Origin: Amphirosellinia nigrospora
Taxonomy: Eukaryota > Ascomycota > Sordariomycetes > Xylariales > Xylariaceae
Assembly: GCA_004123355.1 (NCBI GenBank)
Contig: SCHM01000007.1
Location: forward strand, 1,240,001-1,304,000
Length of the DNA stretch: 64,000 bases
Reading direction: 5' to 3'
Shown here: piece by piece, positions 23,725 through 36,988 of the stretch
Layout of the letters: every line of letters starts with the position of its first letter
Position numbering within the stretch: the first letter of the stretch is position 1
The notes under the pieces: generated by a model
The model's input: only the letters and a program-made list of their open reading frames with translations
The model's database searches: none
What the model was told of the DNA's origin: nothing
Made by a program: the position numbers and the translations under genes

Positions 23725-26700
23725 ATAATAAATATAATTTTTAAGTTTATAAAGTTCTTTTTTTTAAACGTTTAAACTATTTTAAAGTTTTATTTAAATA
23801 TATTAATAAAATTAAATTTTCGTTAAAAAAGCTTAAAATATTATAAAAATTAATATATTTTATAAAAAAGCTTATAAACTTTTTTTATAAAAGTTTTTGC
23901 TTTTTCTTTAAATAAAATAATAATTAATAAAAATATAATTGCGCTATTAATTAATATTTAAAAAAAGCGTATTTTCGCTACTAATTAATACTTAAAAAAA
24001 CGTATTTTTATTACTAACTAATATTTAAAAAATATACTTTTACGTTTTATTTTATTATAGCTAACAAAAACTATAATTTTAACTTTTAGTTTAAAGTTAT
24101 AGTTTAATTATAAAACAATATTATAATTTTAGTTTATATAGCTAATTATTAATATAGTTAAATATAAAAATATAAATAGTATAAAAATATAAAAATAATA
24201 TTTTAGTAAAATTTAGCGATAATACTATTATGAATATTATTTTTTAATAAAAAAATTTTTATAGTTTATTTAAATATATATTTATTTTTTATATTAATAG
24301 CGTTTTTAATAAGATTTATAGTTATTTTTAATATTATGTTTATAATTTTTTAATTTTTAACTTTTTTTATAGCTATATTATTATTTTTAGCTTTATTTTT
24401 ATTAAACTAATATTTTAATTTAAGCTTTTTAAGTTTTATTAAATATTTTTTATTATATTTTTATATTAAATCGGTAATATTTTTTATTAATAATATTTTT
24501 AAATATTATTTATTATATTAAACTTTAAAGCTTTTTTATTTAATTAAATATTTTAATAACGGATATTTTTTAAACAATTAATTTTTTTAGCAAAAATATT
24601 ATTAATTTTAAATAATATTTATTTATTATTATTTTTTTTAATAAAAATATATTTTTTAGTACTAGTTTTTATTTTTAAAAAAATCGATTTTTTTAGTATT
24701 AAATATAATTATATTATAAATATTATTTTATAAACTTTTTAATATTATAAAAAGTTTAATTTATATACTAGTTTATTTATTTTTATTAATATAATAAACG
24801 GCCCGGTTTTTATATAAATTATTTATAAATAGGTTTTTTAAGCAAATAATATTTTTTATAAAATTATAAAAAAATTTTATTTTTAACATTAAATTATATA
24901 AAATTATATTTAATATTATATTATATTTTAACGTTTATTATTATAAATTATATTATAATTCTTATATTTTATTAATATAATTTTCAATATAATTAAAAAT
25001 TTATAATATTATTAAATATTTTTAAAATTAATAGCGCGTTTTATAGCTTAAAGTTTAATATAATCTATTTAATAATATTTTAATAATTATAAATTTAATA
25101 TTATTTATTATATTATAATATAAATATAATATTTAATTATATTAATTTTAAATTTATTGCTATATATATTAAATAATAATTTTAATATTTTAATTATATT
25201 GTTTGCTTTAATTATTAGTTTATAAATAATAGTTTATTAATATTATTAATATTATTTTTTTTTTTATAATATTTATTATAGCTTTAATATAAATTTAAAA
25301 TTTTAGTTTAAAATAAATTTATATAATATTTTTTAGTTATATAATAATAATATTATATTAATATAATTATTTATTTTATTATATATATATTTAATATTTT
25401 TAATATTAATAAAGGTTTTTTATTAAACTTATATATTATTATTAATAAAATATTAAATATATTATATTTAAATATGTATTAAAACGATTTAATAAATAAT
25501 TTTTCGGTAGTTTTATAATAAAGTTTATTATAATTATATAAAATAATATTAATAGCTTTTAAATTAGTTTTAGTTTATTAAATATTTTTTTTTAATTTAT
25601 TATTTATTTAAATATTATAAATAATATTATTAATATTTTTTTATTTATTTAGCTATATTATATATTATAAATTTTTAAAGTTTAATATATATATTTTTTA
25701 GCCCGAAATAATATTTTTTATTTATATTATTCTTAAAATATATAATTATTTTTATTTATTGAAATATTAAAATATAAAAGGCTATTTATTATTATATATA
25801 AAAATATAACTAATAAATAAAAATAAAAACTATATTATTTTTTTTTTTTTTAAATTTAAAATAGCTAATTTATATTTTTTCATTTTTACGATTGTTTTTA
25901 TAAATTTCCGATTTATATTATATTTTTATCCTAGTTTTAATTTTTAGTTTTTATTTATATATATTTTTATTTTTATAAAATATCCGATTTTATTAATAAT
26001 ATTTTTAAATAAACTATAGTTAATATTTTTTATTATTATATTATTTATTATATTTATAATTATTAATAAATATAAAAAAGCATTTAAAATTAAATTTATT
26101 TTTTAAAAAATATATTTAATATTAAGCTAAAACTATAATAAATATATTAATATTATTATTAATTTTATATTAAGCTTAATAATATTTATTAATTATAAAT
26201 TTATTTAGTTAATAATTTTTATTATTATTGAATAATTAGTAAATATTACTATTAAATTATAATATATTTATATTAAATAAATATTTTTAGTTTTTATTTA
26301 TATTAATATTTATTTTTAAATAATATTTTATTTAAAAATAAAATAAGCTATATTAAATTAATAGCTAATTATTATTTGTTTTAGTTTTATTTATATAAAA
26401 ACTATTATTTTATATTTTTTTTCTTAGAACGTTTAATTTAATAAAATATAATTTAATTAAATCCTAATATATAAAATAGTTTATATTTGTTAATTATTTT
26501 TATAAAATTAAAAAGCTCCGCTTTTTTTTTTTATAAACTTAAATATAATTTTTGCTGCTTATTTTTTCCGGGCTATAATAAAAAAATAGTTTTTACTTTA
26601 TATATTTAGCTAATAATTTAGTTTTTTTTTTAAAAAAAAAAAGCTTTTATTAATATTATAAAATAAACTTTTTTAAAAAACTCATTATATTAATATATAT

Positions 26701-27136
26701 TTTAAAAGTTATTAAATTTTAAAGCTATTTTAGTTTAGCTATTATTTTTATTTAATTATTTATTATTATTAATTTATAATTATTTATTATAAATTTTAAT
26801 AATTTTATTATTAAATATATTACGAATAATTTATTAGTTTTTAGCTTTAAATTAATTTTATTATATATATTTAAAATAGCTTTTATATATGAAAATATTT
26901 TTTAGCTATTTTAAAATAAATAATAGTATTATTCATATAAATTTTTATATAATATATATATAATAAAAACTTTTTATTTATAAATTATTATATATAACTA
27001 AAGCTATTTTTAAATTTTATTAATATTATATATAATATTTTTAATTTTTTAAACAGTATAATTATTATTCGATTATAATAATCTAATTATATTAAAAAGT
27101 AATAATAAAATTTTTTATAATTTATAATTATTATAT

Positions 27137-27202
27137 AATAATATTTTTAAATTTATATAATAATATTTTTAAATTTATATAATAATATTTTTAAATTTAT
27201 AT
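27137..27202. repeat. Three perfect 22-bp tandem repeats
   Basis: Unit AATAATATTTTTAAATTTATAT occurs three times without a mismatch. Family A copy I has a single unit at the matching place (about 7495-7520), so this is a recent local expansion. Confidence 0.9.
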
Positions 27203-28668
27203 AATAATAGTTTTTAAAATAAATAGCAAATAATAATTTAAAACTATTATTTTATTTAATAATGATAAATTAATTATTATTTATGTTTTACATTTATTAA
27301 TTATTATTTATTATATTATAAATATTAAATATTTAAATAGCGTTAGTTCGTTTATATATATTATTTTGCTTTTATAATATTTTATTGAAAACTTTATTTT
27401 TTAACTTTTAGTTTTCGATTTTTAAAATATATAGCCGGGCTATAATAGCAATTTAATTTTACTAACTTTCGATTAATTTTATTTATTTTATATATATATA
27501 TATATTTTTTTATAATATTTTATATATATATATTTTATATTTTTTAATATTATTTTAGTTGTTTTATATATATAAAATTAATTATATATAAATATTATTT
27601 TTAATCTAAAAAAAAAGGAATTTTTAAAACGTTAAACGTTAAAAAAATTTTTTTTCCGGTATATTATATTTAGGTTTATTTTTATTATTATTATTTAAAC
27701 GTTTTTTTAATAGCGTTTTTTAAAGCTAATATAATTATAATATTATTTATTAAGTTAAATTTTTATATAAGCTATAAATTTATATTATTTTTTTTAATAA
27801 TAATATTTTTATTTTTATTAATTATAATAATAGTTATAATTATATTAGCTTTATTTATATTATTAATAATATTTATTTTATTTATAATTTTAATAGTATT
27901 TATTTTTATTTTGTATTTAATTTAAATTAGTTTATTTATATAATCAATAAAAAAATAACTTTTAAACTTTATTTAAATAATATTACTATTAAAATATTAA
28001 TATATTTTAATGCGAATATATAATTTTATATAAAACTTTTAATATTTAAATTAAAAAAACTTATATATTATTTAATATTATTATTATATATATAATAAAA
28101 TTATTATTATTATTATTATTATAATAGTTTTTTATTATATTCGATTTTTTTATATTTAATTGCGAATAAAATCGTTAAATTATTATATAATTTTATTATA
28201 ATAATTTAGCTTAAAAAATTAATATTAATATTATATTTCGTTTAAAATTTTATTTTAAATAATATATTTAATTAAAATTTATTTATTAGCTATATTATTA
28301 TTTTAATTAAACTGTTTTTATTTATATTATTTATAGTTTTTTTTAAAGTTAATATTAAAATAATATATTTTATTAAGCTAATTATTTTGCCGATATTAGA
28401 TATATTTAAAGTTTATTTAGTTTAAATTTATATTTTTAGTATAAATTTTATAATTTATTTATAGTTTATTGATATTATCGAATAGTTTATATTAAAATAT
28501 ATTATTGTATTTTTTATTTTTTTTTATTTATATATTTATATTTATATATTAATATAAAATAAATCTTTAAAATATATTCAAAATTATTATTTTTAATTAT
28601 ATAATAATAATATTAAATATTTATTTAATATAAAAACGTTTATTTTAAAAAGCTTTGTTTAATATAGT

Positions 28669-28800
28669 AGATGGGCCGTCAGCCCGTTGACAGCTGTTGG
28701 CAGCTGGCGGAGCCAGCTGCAGCCAGGCATATCTAGATAGGACAAACAGGTGCTTCGCACCTTCAATACAACAACCACTTCTCCCTCGCTCCTTCTTTCT
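28669..28800 (+). mobile_element. Solo 132-bp R-family terminal repeat, not RIP-mutated
   Basis: Exactly 132 bp, AGATGGG...TTTCT, six differences from the copy at 16774. It has a perfect 5-bp duplication ATAGT (28664-28668, 28801-28805). Family A copies I (near 8950) and III (near 61505) supply the uninterrupted target sequence, proving the boundaries. The three hairpins are conserved, including GGTGC/GCACC, whose loop is TTC here. It lies inside heavily mutated family A, yet shows no RIP. Confidence 0.9.
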
Positions 28801-31123
28801 ATAGTTTATTATTTTTAGCTTTATTTGCTACTTTATTTTAAAAATATATATTAATAATATTATATATAATATAATAAACTAAAATTTTATTTTATTTAAA
28901 ATTTTTTATTTATAATTATAATAAATAATAATATTTATATTATTAGCTAATTAATTTTAAATAGTTATATTAGTTTTAGTAAATTAAGAAAAAATAGTAG
29001 TTAGTTTATTTTTTTATTAAAATATTTTATAAAAAACATTTTTTGTTTTTTTTAATTTTATTTTATTATAATATAGTTTTATTTTTTTAATTTTTATTCC
29101 TAGGACTAAATATTCTAGTTATTTAATACTAATATTATTTATTTGTTATATTAGCGTATATAGTGTTTAATATTTATTGAAGCTTAATTTATTAATAATA
29201 TATTTATTAAAATAAACAAAAATATAGTAAAAACGTTTATTTTATTTATTATATTTATAATGGCTTTTATTATTTTTATAATTTTATTTATTTTAAAAGC
29301 TTTTATAATTATTATATAAATTTTGTTATTTTTTATAGCTATTATATAAACTTTATTATTTTCGGCTATATTACTACGTTATTAATAATGTATAAATCTT
29401 TTTAGTTGTTTTATATATGTTAATATTATATTTTAACTATAAAAATAATATTTATTACTTTTGCTATAAAAATAATATTTATTCCGATTATTTACGTTTT
29501 AATTAGTATTTTATTATATTAAATTAATTATTTAATTAATTAAAAAGTTAATTATAAATATTAAATTAATAATTAAAGTTTTAAAAATATAAAAATATTT
29601 ATTATTTATAAAATTAAATAATATATTAAAATAAAAATAAGCTACGTTTATTATAGCTTAATTTATATTTTATAAGCTATAAATATTATATAGTATAATT
29701 TGATTTATTTTTTAAATATATTAAAAAACGTTTAAATTATAATTATTATTAGTTTATTATAAATTTACTAAAAGTTTAAATATAATCTATTTATATATAT
29801 ATTATAAATTAAAACTTTATATATATATTATAGTTATAATAGTTTTAGATTATTTTTATTGTTTATATATAAATAAATACGTTTTTAAAAATTTCGTTTT
29901 TATATATAAGGTATTTAATATATTTTAAAAATATTTATAATATTTTAATAATATTTAAAATTAATTTTTTATAATATAAATTTAAAACTTTATTTTATAA
30001 TTTTTTATAACTTTATTAAATATTTTAATATATTATATTCAAATTTTTTTTAAAAAATTAAAAAAAGTTATTTTATAAAGCTTTTTATTTAGTAAAATTG
30101 AAAATATATTTTATAAACGTTATAAATAAATAAATATTTTATTAATATATATTATTGAACGTAATATATTTTTTAGTTTTATAAAACTTTAAAAAATTTA
30201 GATTAAAATAGTTTATTAATTATATTTTTTAATTATTTCTAGCCGTTATTTTTATTATTAAACGTTTAATTATTATTTTAGCCGCGTTTAAAATATTTTT
30301 TATTAATATTTTAATAAAATTTTTAGCTATTATTATTTTTATAACTAAAATAATTTTTATAGCTTTTTGCTATATTTTTTTATTTAGTAGTATTATTTTT
30401 TTATTTATTAAGAAAAAAAAATATAAAAATAAAATAAAATATTTTAACAAGTTTAAAACTAAATTAAAATTAAAAATTAATTTAAATAATTTAACAGCTA
30501 TATATAATTTAAACTAAAATATAGCTTTAGTTTTAAATATATATAGCTTAAATTATAATAAATAATATTATTTTTATTATTTTTGTTATTTTTATTAATT
30601 AAGCTATATATTAAGCTATTTTACGCTAAGCTTTTTCAAAAAATATCGGAAAAAAAAAAAAAAAATATTTATTAAAACTTTTAAATTAATATTAAATACT
30701 ATTTATATTTAATAATATTAATGTAGTAATTATAAATAAAAAACTATTAAAATAGCTTAATTAAATATATAATTATTTAAATTATAACGTTATAAGCGGT
30801 ATATTTATTGAAAATTTAGTTTATAAAATAATTCGCTTTTATAACTATAATTCAATTGTTTATTAACGGGTTAATTAGAAAAAAGTGATAAAAACTTTAA
30901 TATATTAAAATATAAACTTATTAAATTTTAAACTTAAAATAAATAGCTATTTTTCCGCAAAAATATAAATATTTAATAATAAAAATAAACTTAAAAAATA
31001 ATTCTAAAAAAAAAAAATAAAATAGCAAAACTATAAATAATATTTTAACTAAATATAAAATAATATTTAAAAAAAAATATATAAAATATAAAAAAAATAT
31101 AAAAATTAATAATATAACCGGGC

Positions 31124-31193
31124 AAATTATATATAAATTATATATAAATACTATATATAACTAAATAAATTATATATAAATTATATATAAATA
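31124..31193. repeat. 43-bp tandem repeat in family A 5' region
   Basis: Two units beginning AAATTATATATAAATTATAT at 31124 and 31167. The same place in copy III (63811-63904) has two units with better preserved TAACTAGGC motifs. Confidence 0.7.
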
Positions 31194-31723
31194 TTATCGG
31201 ATTTAAAAAATTAACGTTTTTAAATCTAAAAACTATATTATTATTATTTATGCTAAATTTAAGTTCGAATTTAAGTTTAAATAAGTTATAACGCTTATAA
31301 ATAACGTTTCGATTAGTTAAAAATATTGTTATTTGCTAGATTAATAATATATTTAATATTTTATAACGCAAAAAAATGGTCTAAAAAGCAAAAAATAAAA
31401 ATCGTTTCCTTGTATTATAATATTAATAATATATTTAAATTAAAAGTTTAAAATAATTCGAATAAAAAAAAACATAAAAAATAAAAATATATAAAAATAA
31501 TAACTAAATACTAAAGAAAATATTAACGGTTTAAATAATAGTATTATTATCGTTATTATTATTACTATAATAATTAAGTTTTTAAAACTAGCTAAAATAA
31601 ATCGGATTTTTATTTGTTTAATTAATTAAAATAAGTTGTTTAATAAATAATATTTTTACTAATAAGCGGAAAGTTTTATAATTAAAAAAAAAATTTAACA
31701 ACCGTTAATCGCTAGCTATTAAA

Positions 31724-32428
31724 TAATAATATATAGTTTATTAATTCTAAAATTATTAAATTATTAACCTAAGTTTATATTAAACGTTATTTTAAAAATA
31801 ACCTTTTTAAAATAATATTTAGTTTATTAAATACAGGGTTGGAAATTTAGTATTTAGTATAAGGACTAAATTAGTATTACTAAATTAGTATTAGTATTAG
31901 TATTGATTTTAAAATACTAAGCTAGTATTAGTATTCATTTTGAAATACTAAATTAGTATTAGTATATTTTAGTATACTAAATTAGTATCTTAGTATTTAG
32001 TATATACTAAATACTAAAAAAAAAAAAAAAAAAAAGTTAAATTTTAATTTTTATTATTTAATTAAAAAAAAACAATTAAAATATTTATTTTATTAAATTA
32101 TATAGAATAATATTCAATATTTCTAAATATATAAAATATTTTTTTTCTATATAATACCTCATTTTAATGCCCCACTTTAGTATTAGTATCTTAGTATTAC
32201 TAAAACTAATTTAGTATTAGTATATTTTAGTATATACTAAGCTAGTATTTTTCTTTTAGTATTAGTATGCTTAAATACTAAACTAAATTAGTATATACTA
32301 AGCTAGTATTAGTATTCAAATCCAAATACTAAATTAGTATTAGTATTAGTATATACTAAATTAGTATACTAAATTCCAACCCTGATTAAATATTATTGTA
32401 AAAATAATATGTTTAAAATAACGTTATA
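31724..32428 (-). repeat. Family A LTR (5' LTR of copy II), split by a hAT MITE
   Basis: The LTR reads from TAATAATATATAG at 31724 to AACGTTATA at 32428. Removing the MITE and one target duplication (559 bp) leaves 146 bp, the length of the partner LTR. The two LTRs differ at scattered, mostly RIP-type positions. Confidence 0.8.
31834..32384 (+). mobile_element. hAT-type MITE, copy 1 (551 bp)
   Basis: Bounded by CAGGGTTGGAA and TTCCAACCCTG terminal inverted repeats and a perfect 8-bp duplication ATTAAATA (31826-31833, 32385-32392), the signature of hAT superfamily elements. It encodes nothing. The subterminal thirds are dense in TTAGTAT/ATACTAA motifs in both orientations, plausible transposase binding sites. 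The centre has a 20-A run (32016-32035) and a unique segment with GCCCCACTTTAG near 32170. CA and TG are kept, so it was not RIP-mutated although it is AT-rich. It is inserted in the family A LTR. Confidence 0.9.
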
Positions 32429-33649
32429 ATAATAAAAAGTTTTTAAATATATTAATTAGTTGATATTTTATATTTAAGTTTTTTTTAAAATATTTTACGT
32501 GTTAAAAATATAAATTATTTATTATTTAATAATTTTTAATAAAAAACTATAAATATAAAATTAAATTTATATAAAAACTAATTAAAAATATAATAAATAT
32601 AAAATATATTTTATTTAAAAAAAAACTATTTTTATTTTTATTATTTATATATATTAAAACTATAATTATATTTTATAATATATTTAATAAAATTTAAAAT
32701 AACTATTATTATAAAAACTTATTTTAAATATTAAACTAAATAAATAATTATTATTATATAATTAAATATCAATAATTAATTATTTTAGTATTTTATAAAG
32801 TAAAAAATAACATTAAATTTTTATAAACTATATATAACGTTAAATATTGAATAAAAACTATAACTATAATAAAATCCAAAAAAATATATTTATTTAAATA
32901 AAAAGAATTCGCGCTAAAAAAGTTAATATTTATTTAAAAGTTTTAAAAAGCTATAAAGTTATTAAAACTCTAATTAAAATAAACTAATAAATTAAAAATA
33001 TTTTGTTTTTAATAATAATAAAAACTTTATATAATTATTTTTAAAAATTGTTTTAATATTAAAATAAAATTATAAACTAAAATTTTTCTTATTATAATTA
33101 TAGATTTTTTATAAGCTTTAATAGCTATATTTTACTATTAGTTATAGCACTTATAATTTTTATTTATAATAATAATTATAGTAAAAAAAAAAATATTAAT
33201 AATAAATATAGCTATTTTAGGTAAATATTTAAATAATTATTTATAAGATAAACTTAAACTTTTTTTTTTTTTTTTATAGATTTTAATATATATACTATAT
33301 GTATTAAAGCTTTATTTTTTAAATATATAAAACATAACTATTATATAAATATAAAACATTAATTATTAAATAAATAAAACTTTTAGCTTATAAAAAAAAT
33401 AAAATATAAATAATTAAAAAATAAATAATTAAAAAATAAATATAAATTAACTTAAAATAATATAAATATAATATAAATATAATAAAATTATTATAATATT
33501 ATATATTAATAAGTTAAATTAATAGCTAAAAAAAAAAAGTTTTTAATTAAAATAACTAATTTTTTTTAAGAAATAAAACTAAAAAAAGAATTTTTTTTCG
33601 ATAAAAAAACTTTTTTTTATTGAGTTATATTTTTTTATAAAATTTAAGC
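32429..33649 (+). mobile_element. Family B element, second part
   Basis: Continuation of 18195-19648 after family A copy II; reverse complement matches about 21789-22720. It ends AAATTTAAGC followed by the ATTA duplication. Coding capacity is lost. Confidence 0.65.
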
Positions 33650-35727
33650 ATTATGTATTTAATTAAAATAAAAAAATAAAATAATTATTTATAAACGTTT
33701 TATTTAAAAATGTTTTTTAAAACTTAATTTTTAAAAATATTATTTAAATTTAAATATTTTATTAATAAAGTTTTTAATTTTTATTTAAAAATAATTATTT
33801 TAATAATTAATTAATTATTTAGTTTTTATAAATATAATAAAACTAATATAAATAATATTTAATTTTAGTTTATATAAATATTTTAATATTAAATTATTAT
33901 TTAAATAGTTTTAATAATTTATTTAATAGTTTAAAAAAATTAAATATATTTAAAAAATATTATTTTTGTAAATTTAAATATTAAATTATAAAAATTATAA
34001 AATAAAGAATATTAATAATATTATTATAATATAAAATTTACTAAAACTATAATAATTTTTTAAAAATTAATATTTAAACCGTTTAATAAATAATAAAATT
34101 TATAAAACTAAAAATTTAATATATATAATTAAAAAAATTTTTATTATTTAATATTATAACTATATTTAAAAAGTTATAGAATAAATAAAAATTTAAAATA
34201 TATTTAAAACTAATATTATATTAAATAATAAAATTCTAGCTAAATTTTTAATAAAAAATATTTTTTTATAAATAATTATTTAAATTTATTAATAGTTTTA
34301 AAAACTATAATTTACGTTAAAAAATTTTATTATAAAAAACTAATAAAATTAAAACGTTAAAAAAATATTTCGAAATTATTTAAAACGTTTTAAAAATAAT
34401 TATTAATAAAGCTAAATAAAAATTAAATATATAAAATCATAAATAATAAAAATAATTTATAAAATTTCATATAAAACTTTAAATATTTTTATTAAATAAA
34501 CTATTAAAAATATTAATAATTTTATTTTATTAAAATAAATAATTCAATTATTTTTATTAGTTTTTAAAGTTCTAATTTTATTTTTAACCGTTTTTAATTT
34601 ATTATACGTAAAATTATTTTTTAATTAATTTATTATAATATAATATATTTTATATAAAAATAAATATATTAAAAAAATCAAACAAATTAGTTAATTTTTA
34701 AATATTATAATTATTATTAAATAAAATATATATTAAAAATTGTTTTTGTATATATTAATTAAAATTAAATAAAAATTAACGCAATAATTTATATAATAAT
34801 AATAATAATAGCTATAATAATAATTATATAAATAAAAGAAAATATAAAAACTATAGCTTATATAACTAAAAAAATTATTAAAAATATAATAAGCTATTTT
34901 TAAATAATATCTATTTATAAAATTATAAAATTATTTATTAGTTAATAGTTTTAAAATATTAAAAAAAATAAAAAGATTTTTTTTATTATAATAAAAAAGC
35001 TATATATAGCTATAATATATAGTAAAACAAAATAAATAGCTATAATAATAAAAATAGACTTATTAAAAACGAAAAATTATTACTACGTAAGTTTATATTT
35101 ATAAAGTTTTATTTTTAAAAAGTTTAGTTTAAATTAGTTTAATTATATTATAATATATTTATTAAAAAAATATTTATTTTATAAACGGAATATTTAATAT
35201 ATATAAAAAGTTTAATATTTATAATAGTTTAATTATAATAAATTTTTTTTTAAAAATATCAAGCTATTTATTATATAAAAATAATAAATAATAATATAAT
35301 TTTAAACTAAATTTATAAAACTTTATAGTTATATTTTAAACTATATTTAATATTATAATAAAACTAGCTATTAAAACTATAAAGCTTTAAATAACGTTTT
35401 AGTTATAAATTTAATAAATAATAAAATAACCGAATATATATTTAAACTATATAAAATATATATTTAAATACATTATTATAGCTATTAAAAAAATTAAAAA
35501 CTAAAAAAAAAAATATATATATATAATAAATTATAAAATTTTTTTATAATAAATTAAAATATTTATATTTTTTTTAAACTTTTTTTTAATTAAATCTAGA
35601 TTTTATTTATAATTTTAAGTATTTATTAACGCGAATTAAAAAAAAAAACTAAAAATATAGCTAAAAATATATATAAAATAAAAACTATAATTTTAATAAT
35701 AAAAGCATTAATTATTATATTATTAAA
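33650..35727 (+). mobile_element. R-family copy R2, second fragment
   Basis: Collinear with about 37125-39215 of the full R element at high similarity once RIP transitions are ignored. It is interrupted at 35728 by family A copy IV and resumes at 55529. No reading frame survives. Confidence 0.75.
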
Positions 35728-35826
35728 TATAACGCTATTTTAAAAATATTGTTTTTAAAACAATATTTAATATAAACTTAAGTTAATAATTTAATAATTT
35801 TAAAATTATTAAACTATATATTATTA
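35728..35826 (+). repeat. Family A LTR, short variant (5' LTR of copy IV)
   Basis: Starts TATAACGCT and ends CTATATATTATTA. About 45 bp of the middle of the LTR is absent. The sequence just inside, TAGTAGTTAATAATTAATAA at about 35830, is where the primer binding site should be; it corresponds to AATAGCTAGCGATTAACGG in copy II, less altered. Confidence 0.7.
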
Positions 35827-35981
35827 TTTAGTAGTTAATAATTAATAATTAATAATTTTTTTTTCTTTTTTTAATTATAAAACTTTTTGTTTATTAGCAA
35901 AAATATTATTTTTTAAATAATTTATTTTAATCGAATAAACAAATAAAAGTTTAATTTTTTAGCTAGTTTAAAAAACTTAAC

Positions 35982-36009
35982 TATTATTATAATAATAATA
36001 ATAATAATA

Positions 36010-36104
<95 letters not shown>

Positions 36105-36108
36105 TTAT
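35982..36108. repeat. Long (AAT)n microsatellite
   Basis: About 125 bp of AAT/ATA units with a few interruptions (TAATATAAT near 36010 and a single G at 36050). It lies in the 5' untranslated region of family A copy IV and is much longer than anything at that place in copy II. Confidence 0.9.
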
Positions 36109-36857
36109 CCGAACTACTAATGTTTTAATTTATTATATAACTTTAAATTATTAATTAGAAAGTTTATATTTTATTTAATGCTTAGTTATTATTTTATATA
36201 CTTTTTTTTATTTTTTATTTATTTAATTTATTTTAAACTTTTTATTTAAATATATTATTAATATTATAATAGTAAAAAATAACTTTTAGTTTCTTTATTT
36301 TTAAATAACTTTTTTAATTTAAAAATAATCTATTAAATATATTATTAATTTATTAAAACATTATTTATAAATGTTATAATTTATTTAAATTGAAAATAAT
36401 ATATATTTAAATTTAAATTTAAACTTAAATTTAATATAAATAATAATAATATAATTTTTAGATCTCAAAATATTAATTTTTTAGATTTAATAATAATGTA
36501 TTTTTATTTAAGCGGGTTATTTAATAAAATAAATTATATTATTAATTTTTATATATTTATTCGAAATAATTTGATAATTATTTATATAATTAATATAAAC
36601 TATTTAAATTTTAATTTATTAAATATTCTTATAATATTTTAATAAGTTTATATATTATAGCTAAATTTATTATATAGTTTATATTATTATATATATATTT
36701 TTGTTTTTTTTATATAATTATTATTTTTTAATTATTACGATTTTTTTATTTAATTACAGTTTTTTAAACTTCTAAATTTTTTATGTTTTTAATTATAAAC
36801 GATTTTTTATTTTATAATTTAGTTTCTTTTATATAATAATATAATTTAATATATTAT

Positions 36858-36988
36858 AAATAGTCCGTTAGCTTAACAATAGCTATTAATAGCTAGCAAA
36901 ACTAGCTATAGCTAGGTATATTTAGATAAAATAAATAAATATTACGTACTTTTAATATAATAATTATTTTTTTTTTGTTTTTTTTTTT
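36858..36988 (+). repeat. R element left terminal repeat, RIP-mutated
   Basis: Aligns base for base with the unmutated 132-bp unit with nearly all differences C-to-T or G-to-A (AAATAGTCCGTTAGC for AGATGGGCCGTCAGC; the pyrimidine end has become all T). One base shorter. Confidence 0.85.

Larger units (their letters stand above)
21789..24171 (-). mobile_element. Family B element, second copy (inverted), inside family A
   Basis: Reverse complement of the family B sequence at 18195-19648 plus 32429-33649. Family A is continuous up to about 21788 and resumes at about 24172. The left end, GCTTAAATTTTATAAAA at 21789, is the intact B terminus; the right end lacks roughly the first 250 bp of B. A 232-bp solo LTR (23493-23724) interrupts it. 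The corresponding 500-bp piece of family A is missing, so insertion was accompanied or followed by a deletion. Confidence 0.65.
19649..32428 (-). mobile_element. Family A LTR retrotransposon, copy II, full length with nested insertions
   Basis: Both LTRs are present (19649-19792 and 31724-32428, the latter split by a MITE), bounding an internal region collinear with copies I and III. Subtracting the nested elements leaves about 9.7 kb. Insertion was into family B; the intact B copy on the other strand shows the empty site, from which the target duplication is ATAAT (right side exact, left side TTAAT with one change). Nested inside are a minus-strand family B copy, an R solo unit at 28669 and a hAT MITE at 31834. 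Heavy RIP has erased the gag-pol frames, so the superfamily is not determined. The inner flank of the 5' LTR (about 31690-31723, minus strand) should hold the primer binding site. Confidence 0.8.

Noticed and set aside
31834-32384. TTAGTAT-rich stretches taken as telomere-like or CRISPR-like repeats
   Set aside because: They occur in both orientations inside a well-bounded hAT MITE and lack regular spacing or unique spacers. No TTAGGG arrays are present.
19649-32428. Reading family A on the plus strand
   Set aside because: The purine-rich tract abuts the left LTR only when read on the minus strand, and the unmutated tract at 54229 confirms this direction.
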